A stretch of DNA of 64,000 nucleotides from Halisarca cf. caerulea (Eukaryota > Porifera > Demospongiae > Chondrillida > Halisarcidae): assembly GCA_963170055.1 (NCBI GenBank), contig CAUJGJ010000214.1:122501-186500 (forward strand), read 5' to 3'. Under the pieces are notes generated by a model that saw only the letters and a list, made by a program, of their open reading frames with translations, made no database searches and was not told where the DNA came from. Both the position numbers and the translations under genes were made by a program. Position 1 is the first letter of the stretch; each line of letters begins with the position of its first letter. This document shows positions 46,437-58,592 of the stretch, piece by piece.

Positions 46437-46577
46437 CAAGCCAAGGAGGAGTACAAGCGTTGTAATCATCTAAAATGGGAAGAAATGGAATCAAAGCAGA
46501 AAACTTTAGAACAAAATGCTGAAGAGCTTAAGCGTTTACTCGGGGTCAAGGAGCAAGCGATGCATGAATTGACGGAG
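46437..46577 (+). CDS. Coiled-coil exon b (47 codons)
   Basis: The acceptor CTACTATAG and donor GAG|GTATGC enclose 141 bases in phase 0. The product begins QAKEEYKRCNHLKWEEMESK and contains NAEELKRLLGVKEQAMHEL, rich in Glu/Lys/Gln with leucine heptads and no Pro or Gly breaks except one GV. It fits a parallel coiled coil. The next exon of the series is only 367 bases downstream, also phase 0. Confidence 0.68.
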
Positions 46578-46944
46578 GTATGCTTGACTTGCTGGGGATG
46601 GAGAGCCAACGGCCAATGTGCTGATAGCAATTGTGCTGGTGGTCAACTGTACTTGTGGTTCACTTGAGGTGTTAGTCTAAGAATAGCTATGTGATACTAG
46701 AATAGCCATGTACTATGCATTCAATTTATGAAAAATGTAACATACATACTGTGCATGTACATGTGTGTATGTGCATGCGTGCATGCATGCATGCACTTGT
46801 GAATAAATCCCACTTATGCACGAGTCTAGAAGATGTATGGGTAGTGTGCCACCACACATGTACATGCAGTGTGTGTTATCTGTATTGTACTCAGAAGCTG
46901 CCACTAGCAGTATATTTTGTCATGAATTTTCTAACCCCTTGTAG

Positions 46945-47004
46945 AAAGCGAGAAAACAGTCAGAGGAATTGGAAACAGTTCAGTTTACAAACATGGCATT
47001 AAAG
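46945..47004 (+). CDS. Coiled-coil exon c (20 codons)
   Basis: The acceptor TAACCCCTTGTAG and donor AAG|GTGTGC enclose 60 bases in phase 0, encoding KARKQSEELETVQFTNMALK. The leading basic-acidic heptads continue the pattern of exon b (which ends HELTE). Confidence 0.6.
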
Positions 47005-47394
47005 GTGTGCACTATTGCTTCATTTATTGTTGTGAATGGGGCTTGAATATTTACCATGCCCATTCCCCCTAAACTTCCACAATGCACGTTAAATTCTGTG
47101 TGATTGAAAAATGTAAATGAGAGCCCAGCTAGGGCACCAGTATGCAGTCGTACAAAGTTTTAGTCTAGCCGCTAGCCCCATACTTTTCCTCCGTGGGTGA
47201 GTATAAGTAGAGTCTAGTGACTGTAGTTTTAATGCCTTATAACTACTAACAGGATTGCATTACACCCATTTGGTGCAATGCAATCTGATTGGTCAATCGA
47301 AATAAGAGGCTGCTAATGGACATTTATCTTTCCAATCTCTACAGATGGCTTTATGTTTGTTCCTAATTCTCTATTCTGCTGTTTGAGATTAATG

Positions 47395-47810
47395 ACTCTA
47401 CATGTGGGACATGTCCGCGCTAATCCAGAGGATGTGTGAAAATTTCAGTCATTTTTACAGCTTCTGTTCTCAACTTGTAGTAGATACAGAGCGGCAAACA
47501 AGGGCTTAACATGTAGGCAGACACATTACCCTTTTGAAAGGCTTGCTTTAATTGCAAAGAAGCTACAAGGTTTTCCTAACCCCTACTATATAAATGCGAA
47601 ATGCTTTGCCATGGGTGCTACATGCAGAACTCTTCCAAGACTACATTTTCACATAAATTGCTATAACAAGACATTTACTAACTTTTCCATGCGGGTGCCT
47701 TACCATTCCTCTCCAATGCCAAGATCTGCAAAATTGGCCCTCAAAAGGCAAATTCAAGCTCCTGTAACTTGGGACAGGAACAAAGGTTTTCTTGCACCCA
47801 CACGGAAAAG
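47395..47810. repeat. Dispersed repeat, copy 1 (about 415 bp)
   Basis: Matches 54596-55015 in the same orientation at high similarity. Shared blocks are GGACATGTCCGCGCTAAT, TTTACAGCTTCTGTTCTC, AAATTGCTATAACAAGACAT and AAGCTCCTGTAACTTGGGAC. The two copies lie 7.2 kb apart. They could be non-autonomous elements or solo repeats. The apparent frame at 47611-47916 is not kept in the other copy. Confidence 0.8.
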
Positions 47811-48140
47811 TTATCTATTTCAAATGGCTCTAAGTTGGTACCAGGAAACTGTCTCCAGCTTGTTCCCTCACATAGCACCCAGCGGAAAAATTAAATTCCA
47901 AAGAACATCAAGATAGGTCACATGCCAGCATGTGACAGAGAAACTGTAATGACAGAGAATGTCACTAAACTCCGATTCGACATTCGTCTACACCCGAATA
48001 TTAGCCTAAATTACGAGATAATTGTGTGACTAATATCTTGTAGGTGCTTAAAAATTACATTCTATTGCATGTAAACTGTGAAGTGCTATCATAGCGAATC
48101 CTGAACATGTCCCACATGCGTCTTCAAGTCAGTTTTATTG

Positions 48141-48491
48141 TTAGATCACAAATTTTCCAGCAGCATAGTGTGGTGGTGGGGGATCTTGTTGCGGAGATGT
48201 TTCTGTGCACCTTCTGACCGCTTTCGGTAAATCAGGGATATTGATATTGACCATATCGTTTCTGTAAGTTTTACAATGGCCTTTTTCTAACGTTAACCCT
48301 GAAACACTACTGAAGTATTCTAGTGGAGATAAAATGTGCTCTCCTTTGCTAATTGACAGAATACATAAGCGACCCAAGCTTGCCAGGTGTAGTTTTGTTG
48401 TCAGTCTCCAAACAAGGGGCTCGGGTGTGAATAGTGCCGATGATATGCCAGACCAATTCAACAGCTTTGAACAATCTAAATTATAAGTGAC
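48141..48491 (-). CDS. Candidate terminal exon, unknown protein
   Basis: An open frame of about 116 codons runs from a possible acceptor (TTCTGTGGCAG|) to a stop at 48141. An AATAAA lies within a few bases of the stop on this strand. The product contains LDCSKLLNWSGISSALFTPE and YFSSVSGLTLEKGHCKTYRN. I do not recognise it. It is antisense to the coiled-coil gene. There is no clear ATG, so an upstream exon would be needed; it may be a gene fragment. Confidence 0.3.
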   Translation of the reverse strand, partial: VTYNLDCSKLLNWSGISSALFTPEPLVWRLTTKLHLASLGRLCILSISKGEHILSPLEYFSSVSGLTLEKGHCKTYRNDMVNINIPDLPKAVRRCTETSPQQDPPPPHYAAGKFVI

Positions 48492-48950
48492 TGCCACAGA
48501 ACGTGGGGTTCAATCATAGATTTATGGTTCAATACACACCTCATTGGCATTCATAACAATACATGCCTACCCTTTCGTTAATGAGATGCGGTGTCAAAAG
48601 TACAAAAGTTGCTAGTCCCTACCTTCCCCTTGCCCACGCAGAAGAAGTATGGAGCTAGCGGCTAGACTAACAAAGTTTGTGCCCATGGCAAGCATCCTTA
48701 CTATTATCGAGTATGGTATTGAACTTCGTTTATATTAATTGCCTAACTTTTTTTCAAGTTAATTGTTTTTGTTGGTAAGGGTAGTTCGATTGAGGAATCT
48801 ATAATAGTATATGTATGTAAACAAAATGGATTCTGGTGAGAGGAAGGTCACCCTCCCTAAATTTGAGTTGAGCCATTGCCATAACCATAAAGTCTTATAC
48901 AAGAAATATACTCATCATTACGACTCGATAATGGTTCTCCAATAGTTCTT

Positions 48951-48986
48951 ACAACTTATTCGGTATTATAATACCGAATAAGTTGT
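48951..48986. repeat. Perfect 36-bp palindrome
   Basis: ACAACTTATTCGGTATTA and its exact reverse complement abut without spacer. Confidence 0.92.
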
Positions 48987-51079
48987 GCTATAGGAACTTT
49001 AAAATATACCTGATTTCATGAATTTTAGTGTTAGCAAAAGAAATAACCACATTAGTTGTGATTCTACTAAAACCTCAAGCATGTCTGCCATGATATCGCA
49101 TATACAGTATAACCTCGCAATATGACCACCCCTTTTAAGGACATGTACCTCCTTACTTTACTCTCAGAGTCAGAAACGTTTCCAAGAAACTTGAAAAGAA
49201 TTGACTTTCCTTCTCAAAGAAAGCTCTGAAAGATTCTAAACCCCCCTTTCAAGTCGTTTCTTCACTCTGTACAATTATAGTGCGTGTGGCAGCCATTTCA
49301 AGGAGTATATAGAAGCCTGCTACTTACAGTGGGTATGACCACAAATTTGCCTATTTCTTTACCCCCCCCCCTTCCTAAAATCCTGGCTACGCCAGTGCTT
49401 TTACATAAAAATTAGTTTCAGAATGAAGACTACATTTTTATGTTATTTACAATTATAGTAACATAACCAATAGAGAACAATTATAGTAACATATGAAAGC
49501 TAGAAAAACACATAATCCCAAGTGTACCGCATGCGTATTGCCTCACCAAGTACGTTTTGGGAACAGGTACATGATCACACAAACGAGCTCAGAATCAATC
49601 TGGCTTGAGAAATAATGACACAATACTGTTCTAAGAAGAGGAAAGGACAAACTAGTATGAAAAATGTGCCTCCTTTCCTGCAATTTGTGAGCGTCACTCC
49701 CTTTGACGTTAACAATCTTCGGAGCACTCTAATCTGCCATTATTGCACGTCAACTGTTTCCAGGAAGCAAATGAAGTACAGCGGCAAGTAATGTAAGGAC
49801 GGATCTCATTCCCTCTGTGTAGTTTCTGATTTTAGATTGAGCCACACTAAAGAACACAATTCTTATTCCACATAACTAGGATTTTTTCGATAAATTATTG
49901 CATATTCATTGCATAATACCGTAAAATGGGATCGTAGGTAACTTTTTGTATGTGTTCTAACTTAATTCGTTGTAATCCATATTACAAGTTTCATATGTAT
50001 GGAGTGTGTTACTATTGCTACGTGTATGCTTCATCTAAAATTCGAACAAAATGCGCTAAACTTTCATCATGTTCCACAACCAGGGGTAGAGCCACTATAG
50101 TGGCTTGTCCCCAATAAAGAGTTAACACCACTTGCTCCGGTCCCAAGTGTGGTACATGAGGTTCTGCTGTAATATGCAATAATGACCCACTAGTCTTTGA
50201 AAATTGAATTTAATAAGTGAATTTTGTCACAAAAATTGTCATAGCCTATGTGAGGGCAGGTTTGAAATAATCTGTACCTCTAGTTCCTTCACAAAATTTA
50301 ATGTTTCAACATCATGTATGCAGGTAAGTCCTTCATTCAACTGATTCCCTGACAGAAAGAAAGTTCGAGGAACTTGAATACATAATGCAGTTACTGTATG
50401 GTACTTTTCATAGAAATTTTAAGTAAATGCTCTCAGTTGTTTGGTCAGTCGTTAGGTCAACAATCGGTCAGTGGTTGATCGTCAGCAGTCACGCACGTGA
50501 TATACAAATATGTCAGCATAGTTGCATATGTCTTGTTTTAGTAGTGTTAGTAGTTAAATGGGATTTTAGTGAGTACCAGCAGTTTCTTACGCTATCATTT
50601 ATGGTCTATTCTGATTATACAAAGCAATGGATGCTTTATCTAAAAGTTGCATACAGAAGTCTAACTTGCGCGTTTTGTTCTCAGATGCCTTCATTGATAG
50701 TCACGGGCTTGAACTAACTGGATAATCATGTCTCATCTTCCCCAATGAAGGTTTATAACTATATTCACATTAAAAGTATAAGAAGGTAAGCGGCCTAAAG
50801 GCTTCAAACGAACTAGAACTCGACTCGCAGCCTTGTGCAATCATACTATCTCACACGGTCATGACGTATGTGATCCTTCACCTGGTCGGTTGGTCGGTGG
50901 TCAGGTGGTCAGGTGGTCGTCACCTGATCGGTTGATCTAAATCGTTAAAATTTCTATGGAAAGTACCGTAGTTTGATATATCATAAATTAAATTTATTAA
51001 TGATAGATTTGTAAGATCTTAATTGTTGGCTTAGTCTTGGTGTATAATTTTGGCCAACTTTTTGCCATCTTATCAACAG
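48987..51079. other. no gene seen; intron of coiled-coil gene
   Basis: ACAGTATAACCTCGCAATAT near 49106 resembles a pogo-type MITE left end without a clear partner. GGTCAGTGGT-type simple repeats occur around 50440-50480 and 50880-50935. No exon recognised. Confidence 0.45.
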
Positions 51080-51166
51080 AGGGAAGTTGAAGACCTTCAT
51101 AAATTGAATGCTGAGGCTAACAATAAAGCTCAGAAAGTGCTAATTGAAAAAGGCCAAAAACTTCAG
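51080..51166 (+). CDS. Coiled-coil exon d (29 codons)
   Basis: The acceptor CATCTTATCAACAG and donor CAG|GTATTA enclose 87 bases, phase 0 at both ends. The product contains REVEDLHKLNAEANNKAQKV then LIEKGQKLQ, an alpha-helical charged segment with leucine/valine at heptad spacing. It lies 120 bases before a complete DDE transposon (51284-53968). Confidence 0.68.
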
Positions 51167-51283
51167 GTATTAGAAGTGAGTTTTTAATGTTGGTGAAAAT
51201 CTTGTGTGATATTATTCATGCACTGTGTAATATTATATTATAATACTAGATGAAGTTCGTCACACGGGTGCAACTCTTATATA

Positions 51284-53968
51284 GTGCAACCAGGCATAAA
51301 CTTCCAAATCAGGTAGTATATATTCATGGGAATAGTGTGCCCACAGAGTTTTTTTCATTGACTAGCAAACTTAACTGTGGTTAGCAATGCATTTCAGGAT
51401 TTGAATTACTGCTTGTTACCATGGCAACTATGGCGCACGTGAGTATTGCGCAATCCCGTTTGTGCTTATGTATGTAAATTGAATTTTTGGTTTCAACTGA
51501 TGCTGTGAGTGAAACATTTCATTTTTTTCTATATAATAACTATGAAAGCACATATCTCAACAAATCTATAATGAGAAATTAAAGACAATAAGCCTTGTCA
51601 TGTCAAAAAAGTAGTTAAATTCACAACAGAATGCAAGTCGTGCTAAAGGTTTCACATCTTACAAATCTCAAGATAAAATAGAATTCAGCATACTAAAAGG
51701 TAGAAGAAAGACTTACAAACAAAGTTATAATAAGAAAAAAGTAAAATTCTACAACAGTGCATCAATACAGAATATACTAAAAAAACAAAAATCAATTGTC
51801 AACACCCACACGTCGGTGGGACTTGTACAATTTTACTTGGGTTTCTAAAGTATTCCCAGCTGCCAAGCCTTTTAGGTAGCCAAACATGTAATCCCTGGTC
51901 TTTCTAAAGAAATTTCTAATGTTTTATACAGTGACACTATCCAATCCCTGTGGTACTGTCCTGCGCAGTCCCTGCAACGTATAATTGCAATGTGCCCTGG
52001 TATAGCGCTTTGCTAGGGCCCAGACTCTCTCTATTGGGTTGAGTTCACAGTGGAACTTCGGTAAAAATATACATGCGTGGCCATGGCGGTGTAGAAGCCA
52101 CTCAACACGGTTCTTCTCATTCTTGAAGTCAGAATGTGAGGCTAAAATCCGCCTCATATCATCTGCCTTCATTCCACTAATGTTGATCCCACGTTCCTGT
52201 AATACCCGAGCCATCCCTTTTGGAGTACCATCAGGAAAAACCATGGATTGTCCCTTCCCATTGTACACAGTGTCATGCATTTTCGGTGCTACCCACCGGG
52301 TTTTACATTCATTCTGTCCACATGTAAAGCATCCTCCCCATAAGCTGTGTGACAAGAACTCTGGTCGAAAATAAAATATAGACGATATCCCTGACTCCTC
52401 GGGTATTTATACTCCGCTATCTGAATTGCTGATTCCACTTGTATGAGAAACTTCTCACTGGTAAAGTACCCATCATGAGATTCCCCGTACTCAAGGAGTA
52501 CTCTTGAGCTCCTCCTTATGGCTGGATTTGCCTTCTTTGCCTCTTCAAATTGCTCCGTGGTCAACTGCAAATATCCTCCCTGCTCTTCTATGAAATCCGC
52601 TACCATTATCCCTGCTCCCTTTGACTTTGGGCGGACAAAATGTTGATCTTTTATGCCCCACTGCACAGACTCGTCTTCATTCGAGTTAAAGATACTCTCG
52701 TCATGGAAAAGGACAATATTATTCAGCCTTTGCTCTGAAGATGGTGAGTCAATGTCATCTGGAAACAATTGTCGCTCATCATCCATTGGGGCATGTTCTT
52801 TGGCAAGCATTCCACACGCTATCATCCTGCGAATGAACTTTCGGCGGTATTCAACCACATCAGGCCGTTCATGTCCGTCAATGAATATCCCCTTCTTCTT
52901 ATTGATCACTCTGAATCCGAGCTCGTGCATCCACACCCTGGCTGTTTCATAACCGATACTCTTAGGGAAACTGTCACGCAAATCTGATGACGGCAGGAGA
53001 CAGTTGTTGACCCAGTGGCGGAACATCATGATAGTGAGGTTGGGCTGACCTTTGACGGATGCATTCTCGCGCACATAATTTGATGCCTTCTCATTTAACT
53101 CTTCGTTTAGCCAAAGTACATCCTCTTGCACATACTTGCCTTGGAGAGAATCAGGAAAACAGCCATCATTCTCAGTAAACACTGATCTCCACTCCCGTAC
53201 AGTTCTTTCAGACACTCCAATAATTTGGCCTACGGTTTCTGAAGCAACTGATTTCTGTATCTGAAGCTTGTCCACCAAAAGAGAATGTAGGAGTATGGAC
53301 AGAGATTTCTGATCATCGCGCAGTAATGATGCCACCCAGTCTTGGGAATAGGATAACATCATGCTGGAAGTATCCTGTGTGCTCTCTACAAAGTCTTCAT
53401 CTGAACCAGTAGTTGTCTCATCTGTAACGTTTTCGTCCTGATCTGGAAGTGGGGTACTAATGCCTTCTTCTTCGCCCAAGTGGTCTCCGTTGTCATTCAT
53501 GCTAGGTTCGTTTAAAGTCATGTTGCCTTCGTTCGTAAGTTCTCCCTCCTCGCTCCGCGCAGGTGATGGAATCACTTGAGACGCCCCCGTTGTGCTTTCT
53601 AGACACTTTCTTTTGGTCAATGCACGGTGAATGTGCTGACGGCGCTTTGATAATCGGGGCATCCCTTCTGCAAAATTGTTTCGTTCGTGAAAATCTTTCG
53701 AAACAAAGAACAAAGAGCGAATCCCACACGTCACGAAGCAATACACCGCAGCGCGTGTCCGTTGTCACATGGGTACGCATCTAATACTTCATTGGTCAGT
53801 TCCTTAGCAACGTATTCAAATGATGCATTTGAGAAAGAAAGGTACCATCTGAAAGCTAATGACAAATAAATAACATATTGAATAGGTTGCTATGGACTAT
53901 TCTGTACCACTAAATAGCGACAAGACAGTGAAGTTTTGGATTTTTTGGAAGTTTATGCCTGGTTGCAC
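51284..53968 (-). mobile_element. Complete DDE transposon with 25-bp perfect terminal repeats
   Basis: GTGCAACCAGGCATAAACTT and the next five bases at 51284-51308 are exactly inverted at 53944-53968. TA (even TATA) lies outside both ends. The 2685-bp element carries one transposase gene on the minus strand. TA target and a DDE protein with a CELNPIE motif place it near the IS630/Tc1-mariner superfamily. Identical termini suggest recent movement. It sits in the intron between coiled-coil exons d and e. Confidence 0.88.
51924..53662 (-). pseudogene. IS630/Tc1-mariner-like DDE transposase, one frameshift
   Basis: The first ATG with transposase character is at 53662 (MPRLSKRRQH). An acidic, poorly ordered stretch covers residues about 35-100. 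A helix-turn-helix follows at about 139-160 (SETVGQIIGVSERTVREW). Catalytic Asp321 lies in LFHDESIF and Asp433 in FIFDQSSCHTAYGEDAL. The frame then breaks at MNVKPGG (about 52290). It resumes in another frame with APKMHDTVYNGKGQSMVFPD and ends with PKFHCELNPIERVWALAKRY, holding the third catalytic residue. One frameshift is the only lesion seen, so this copy is probably inactive but young. The same architecture occurs in fungal and invertebrate DDE endonuclease proteins. Confidence 0.82.
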
Positions 53969-54049
53969 TATATCTATATGTATACTTGTTATCTGGTGTG
54001 TGGTTCTTGTATACATATAACTGCTTATGATCGAGCTGCTTCATCACAT

Positions 54050-54051
<2 letters not shown>

Positions 54052-54119
<68 letters not shown>
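54052..54119. repeat. (CA)n microsatellite
   Basis: Pure CA run of about 68 bases; the only long one here with CA on the plus strand. Confidence 0.97.
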
Positions 54120-54121
<2 letters not shown>

Positions 54122-54595
54122 GGGGTACGGAGGTAGATTTTTTGTCTACTCTATTGCATGAAGATTAAGGTGTGCAAGGAATTGGTAGTGCACTTTCACC
54201 AATGTTAAGATTCAATTATTTTTTTCTTTTTACATAATTACTATAGTTGCATATACATACATGCATGCCATAGTCACATAGAAGGCCTGCCGTTCAATTG
54301 ATTGCCAAATTGAGGTTGGGGTTGGACTTGTAACTGGGGCTCCCACTCAAAGGGATTTCTCTGCAAAGGGCAGAGACGCAATTGAGAGATGGGATAGAAA
54401 AGATTTATGAAGTTTCGGTGGTCTACATTTAAGGTTTATATTATCATGGGTGTATCAATAAATTGCCCCTAAAAGAAAGCCCTGACCCTTGGACACTACA
54501 TTCTCACACAAACTCTCTGACATATAACTGCTAATGGTGTATGTGTAAAAGGTGGCCCTGCAATGCAGAATTACTGCACCTTAATTGGAGTACAC

Positions 54596-55015
54596 AACAT
54601 TGCATGTGGGATATGTCTGTGCTAATTCGGGGATGTGACAGCTTTGGTCTTTTTTACAGCTTCTGTTCTCAGCTCGTAGTAGGAACAGAGTGTCAAACAA
54701 GGGATTAAGATGTAGGTAGAAATGAGATGTTTGGATGATTATCTTTTTTGGAGGCTTGCTTTAATCGCAAAGAAGCTACTGAGGTTTCCTAACCCCTACT
54801 AAGAAGCAAAATGCTTTGGATGCTGCATGGTGCAACGCTTCCAAGACTATTTTTTCGCATAAATTGCTATAACAAAACATTTACTAACTTTTCCATGTGG
54901 GTGTCTTGATCATTCCTCTCCAATGCTGCATGAGATCTCAGACTGCAAAATTGACCCTCAGAAGGCAAAATTCAAGCTCCTGTAACTTGGGACAGGAACA
55001 AAAGTTTGTCTGAGA
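54596..55015. repeat. Dispersed repeat, copy 2
   Basis: Direct copy of 47395-47810 with scattered differences and small indels. Confidence 0.8.
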
Positions 55016-55848
55016 ACAAGTGCATCCAAGCCCCCATCAGTGAAAAGTTGAAACAGTCAGTGCTGATCATAATAAAACACTCCGTAGGTTCTGTCATTGC
55101 TCCGTTGATTCACTCGGCGACATGGCATTTAGCAAGAGGCCTGTTTTTCACATGATTGTCATGTGATGTGTGTTGTGATGTCATCTAAACTTTTGGTACT
55201 GTTGAAAGTGACGGCAATTTGAAAGGTTGGGGAGCATGGCAAGGATTGATATGTCACAAACGAGAACAATTCAGTGGAAGTTGGCCTTTATCCTAAGAAT
55301 GTAGATGACCAGAGAAAGTCCAATGTTGGCGATTAAGGAAATTGCGAGTGATTTATTTGGCTCTGATTGGCAATATTGAACAAAGTGTGTCATTGTTAGC
55401 AAAGTTCACTTTGTTAGCCTAAATATCTTAGTCGATATGGGATGAATCATCTTTATGTAGCCTTCCAACCGCCTTGAACCTACCACTGACTATAATATTA
55501 TCCCTGATTTTTAAACTACTGCAGTCTGGATCGTAAGCTTCCTTCCGCAAGTAGATGTGTGTGACACTATTTCTCCCTGTGAATAAAGACTTAAAAAGCA
55601 CCAAATGTACCATTACCATGCATAAACAGCACCCAAGAAGAACAAGATGACTACCTAGATGAGTGTGATCAGGAAATACCACATCTGTCCTATGTAAAAA
55701 TGATGGCATATGTAGACAGGGCCAGAGTAAACTCTGTACCATTGGTATGGCCATCAACATACTGTGAATTTAGATGACTATATTGTATTGCACACACATG
55801 CAACACTGTATAACAGTGTAACTTATATGCACATTTGCTGTTGCTGCA
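55016..55848. other. no gene seen; repeat-derived
   Basis: The part near 55070-55280 (inverted) is related to 45080-45220 and 63450-63600 (CAACCTTT, TGTCATGC and GAATTRTTCTCG blocks on the other strand). No exon recognised. Confidence 0.45.
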
Positions 55849-56472
55849 TAGTCTCGCATAGCCAGACTGCCTTATCGCCTCCTTTGTTCGGGACTACGTC
55901 ACCAGTTGGCAAATTGGGTCTGGTAGTTAGTCTGTACCTGATTTTGTGCAGGGTCCTGCATTCCATAGGACATATGAATAAAATTATCACATAATGAATA
56001 TGATTAAAGTACCAATAGTGACGCTTTGTGCTGTTCACCTTAGTGATAACGGATGGAATTTTGTAAGGTTACTTTTGGCTGTGGAGTGAATTGATTCGTT
56101 TGTAAGCGAATGAAGATTTCTTTCTCTTGATTGCTGCATGTCTACAGCTAATAACAAACGTCGATCTGTGCTTTCAGTGTGATGCTCCATTTCATAAAAT
56201 AAGAAGTCGGATGCTTTCTTTGGTAATTCATCCCGAGCCAAAAGCCTCCGTGAAAATAAATTCACAAAATTCTATCCGTTGTCGCAAAGGGGAATAACAC
56301 AAAGCCTTGCTATTGGTGCTTCAATCATATTCATTATGTGATGATTTTATTTATAGGTCCTATGGAATGCAGCACCCTGGTATATAGGCTAACTACCAGA
56401 CCCAATGTTGCCAACTGGTGGCATAGTCCTTGAACAAAGGAGGCGATGCTGTGGTCTAGCTATGCTAGACTA
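55849..56472. mobile_element. MITE with about 170-bp inverted repeats, TAGTCT family
   Basis: The left arm starts TAGTCTCGCATAGCCAGACT, and the right arm ends with a diverged inverted copy (GTCTAGCTATGCTAGACTA). Pairing continues through CGCCTCCTTTGTTC, ACCAGTTGGC, CCCAAT and the CCTATGGAATGCAG/CTGCATTCCATAGG block to about 170 bases. The interior is non-coding. The ends match the perfect hairpin at 13107. Confidence 0.82.
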
Positions 56473-56957
56473 GCTGCTGCACAGGTGTGAGATCTTGCAC
56501 AATGTTATCATGGTGACTCAGGACAACAGAGTTCTTCAGGTTCAGAGCCGTCAGTTTTATTTTGTTCCTAGTATTGAACAAAATAGATTGATAGGATTTT
56601 AGGTATACTGATATAATATGGCTGTATACCTTTGCTGCCCTCAACAACCATGATCCTTAAGGCTTTTTTTAATTTTAAGGTAAGCTTGTGGCAAAAAGTG
56701 ATATGCCAATGGCTGTAGTAGCTGTACTAGTTGTGCCAGCCCTACCTAGACGTGATGATAAATCATCTGCTGTGTATTGATGGGGGAGAGCAATAAATAT
56801 GTTTTAAAGTAAATGTGAAAATTCTGATTTATTCTGAATTCTGATATATATGTACATATATATATTATTCTATTCTTTGTAATATCCCAAGATATTTTAA
56901 CATTATGATAAATTATTATAGCCTTATACATTCATACTGAATCTATCTTATCTCTAG
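56473..56957. other. Intron sequence, nothing else seen
   Basis: AT-rich sequence leading to the acceptor of coiled-coil exon e. Confidence 0.5.
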
Positions 56958-57074
56958 GAACAAAACCGAACACTTTCTCAGGAAAGAGATAATTTTTATG
57001 AAGATTGTGTGTCAAACAATACCAAAATTCAAGAACTGGAACAGAAAATTCTTGAGAAGGATTCTCAAATGGAG
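56958..57074 (+). CDS. Coiled-coil exon e (39 codons)
   Basis: The acceptor CTTATCTCTAG and donor GAG|GTAGGG enclose 117 bases in phase 0. The product contains EQNRTLSQERDNFYEDCVSN then TKIQELEQKILEKDSQME. The second half has a clear a/d heptad pattern (I, L, I, L). It is the fifth exon of the series, and more are likely downstream. Confidence 0.7.
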
Positions 57075-57199
57075 GTAGGGAATTTGGACTAGTCCTGTAC
57101 AAATTGTAAGACTTAGTATAGCTGCTTAGTTAGGCCAAGGTAAATTGGATAGGTAAGCCATTTCAACTGATTTATGTCTTACAGTCAGGTTACAATATA

Positions 57200-57377
57200 C
57201 AGTGTAACTTCTCTAAACTGAACACCCTTGAGACCAAAGAAATGGTTCAGTTAAGAGAGGTTTCCGGATTAGAGAGGTTCTATATGTACAGCAAATATAG
57301 AGAGCAGGACTTGAAAACATATCCAGTTTAGAGAGGTTTTCAGAATACAGAGGGTTCGGTTTAGAGAGGGTTCACTG
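57200..57377. mobile_element. pogo/Tigger-type MITE, TA-flanked
   Basis: The left CAGTGTAACTTCTCTAAACT and inverted right CAGTGAACCCTCTCTAAACC agree at most positions, with TA on both sides. The unit TTTAGAGAGG is repeated inside. Length 178 bp, non-coding. Confidence 0.85.
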
Positions 57378-58197
57378 TATTCTCTAAAAATATCGGCACT
57401 CCAAACTTTGTCATTCTTGGATTTGTGTTGAAGATAATGAAATGTCCATTTTCTAACTCTTCATCATGTTCTTCAATATTTTGTCATAGACATACAGCAT
57501 GCATTTGCCGCATCTCACAAAACGTGATACTGTAACTGTTATACTGCAACAGTGGAACCTCCGAATGAAGGACACTTTGGGACAGCTCTATAATTTTGTT
57601 CTTTGTAAGGAGGTTGTCCTCTTTGGGAGGAGCAAAATGATAAGAACCATAGGGAGGATGTATTTTGGGACTTCAAGCTGTGTCCTTTGTAGAGAGGTTT
57701 ATCGTACTCTGTCCTTATTATACAGATTACAGCCATCTTAATGGTATAATAAGAAAGGCGAAATTTCGGCCGCTTGCAACTAAGAAGAGTGTGTTTAAGT
57801 TGGCCTTGCAGACTACCCCAAATTTTCATGTTATATTAACTATATATGTACATAAATATGTATATCATGAACCAATATGTAGAGATGACACGGAAAAAGC
57901 ATGGCCGCCTATACGATAGAATCAACTGGATTTTCGCTAAAAACTCGCCATGAGCTGTCTCAACGACCAGTTTTCGATAGATCTAAGTATACAATAAGCT
58001 TCTGGGTGCCTTATATGAGCTACATTTCGTAAAGTTTATGTAGAGTAAAAGGTTACAATTTCAGCTTCTGATTCTTCTGGTAGAACCGCCTACAGCTCAC
58101 TAGAAGACACATGCATTGAAGATGATTTTACCACCTTTTAACCAATCATACGGTGGTGCCTTTTTAGGGGCTGTGTCCCTATATTGTTTTAATTTGG
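57378..58197. other. no gene seen
   Basis: CAGTGGAACCTCCGAATGAA near 57551 looks like another pogo-type MITE left end, with GTCCTT blocks inverted downstream, but no clear right end is seen. Confidence 0.45.
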
Positions 58198-58592
58198 ACT
58201 TCCGGTGTGTAACGTTCGTCGGATATATATATTATATGGATTTGAAGAAAAGTCTTATAATAGAGAATTCATATAATGGTGATGGAGAAGTATGAATTGA
58301 TATGGGAATGAGTTATAGGAAGTGTTTTGAAAACAATTGTCAAATATGGCAATTGTTTTCAAAACAATTGTCCAGTTACAATACTGTAGAATCTGGTTGT
58401 TAATTAAGCTCACACTGTCACATAAGTGCACATTATCAATTAAGCACCAGTCACTTGCAGGCTTTATCCTATATACATTTGTTAGGCGCATATCCCAATT
58501 CTTGTAAGTTGCAGCTTTTGCTTAATCAAAGCTATAAATTATGCCTATAAATAGGTCCTCAGTTGAGGCAACTTCGAATAGTCTTCAATCAA

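Noticed and set aside
47611..47916. 101-codon frame
   Set aside because: The sister repeat at 54596 does not keep the frame.
50300..50345. Short exon ending ATGCAG|GTAAGTCC
   Set aside because: The phase-0 frame has a stop, and the other frames show no helix-like composition.
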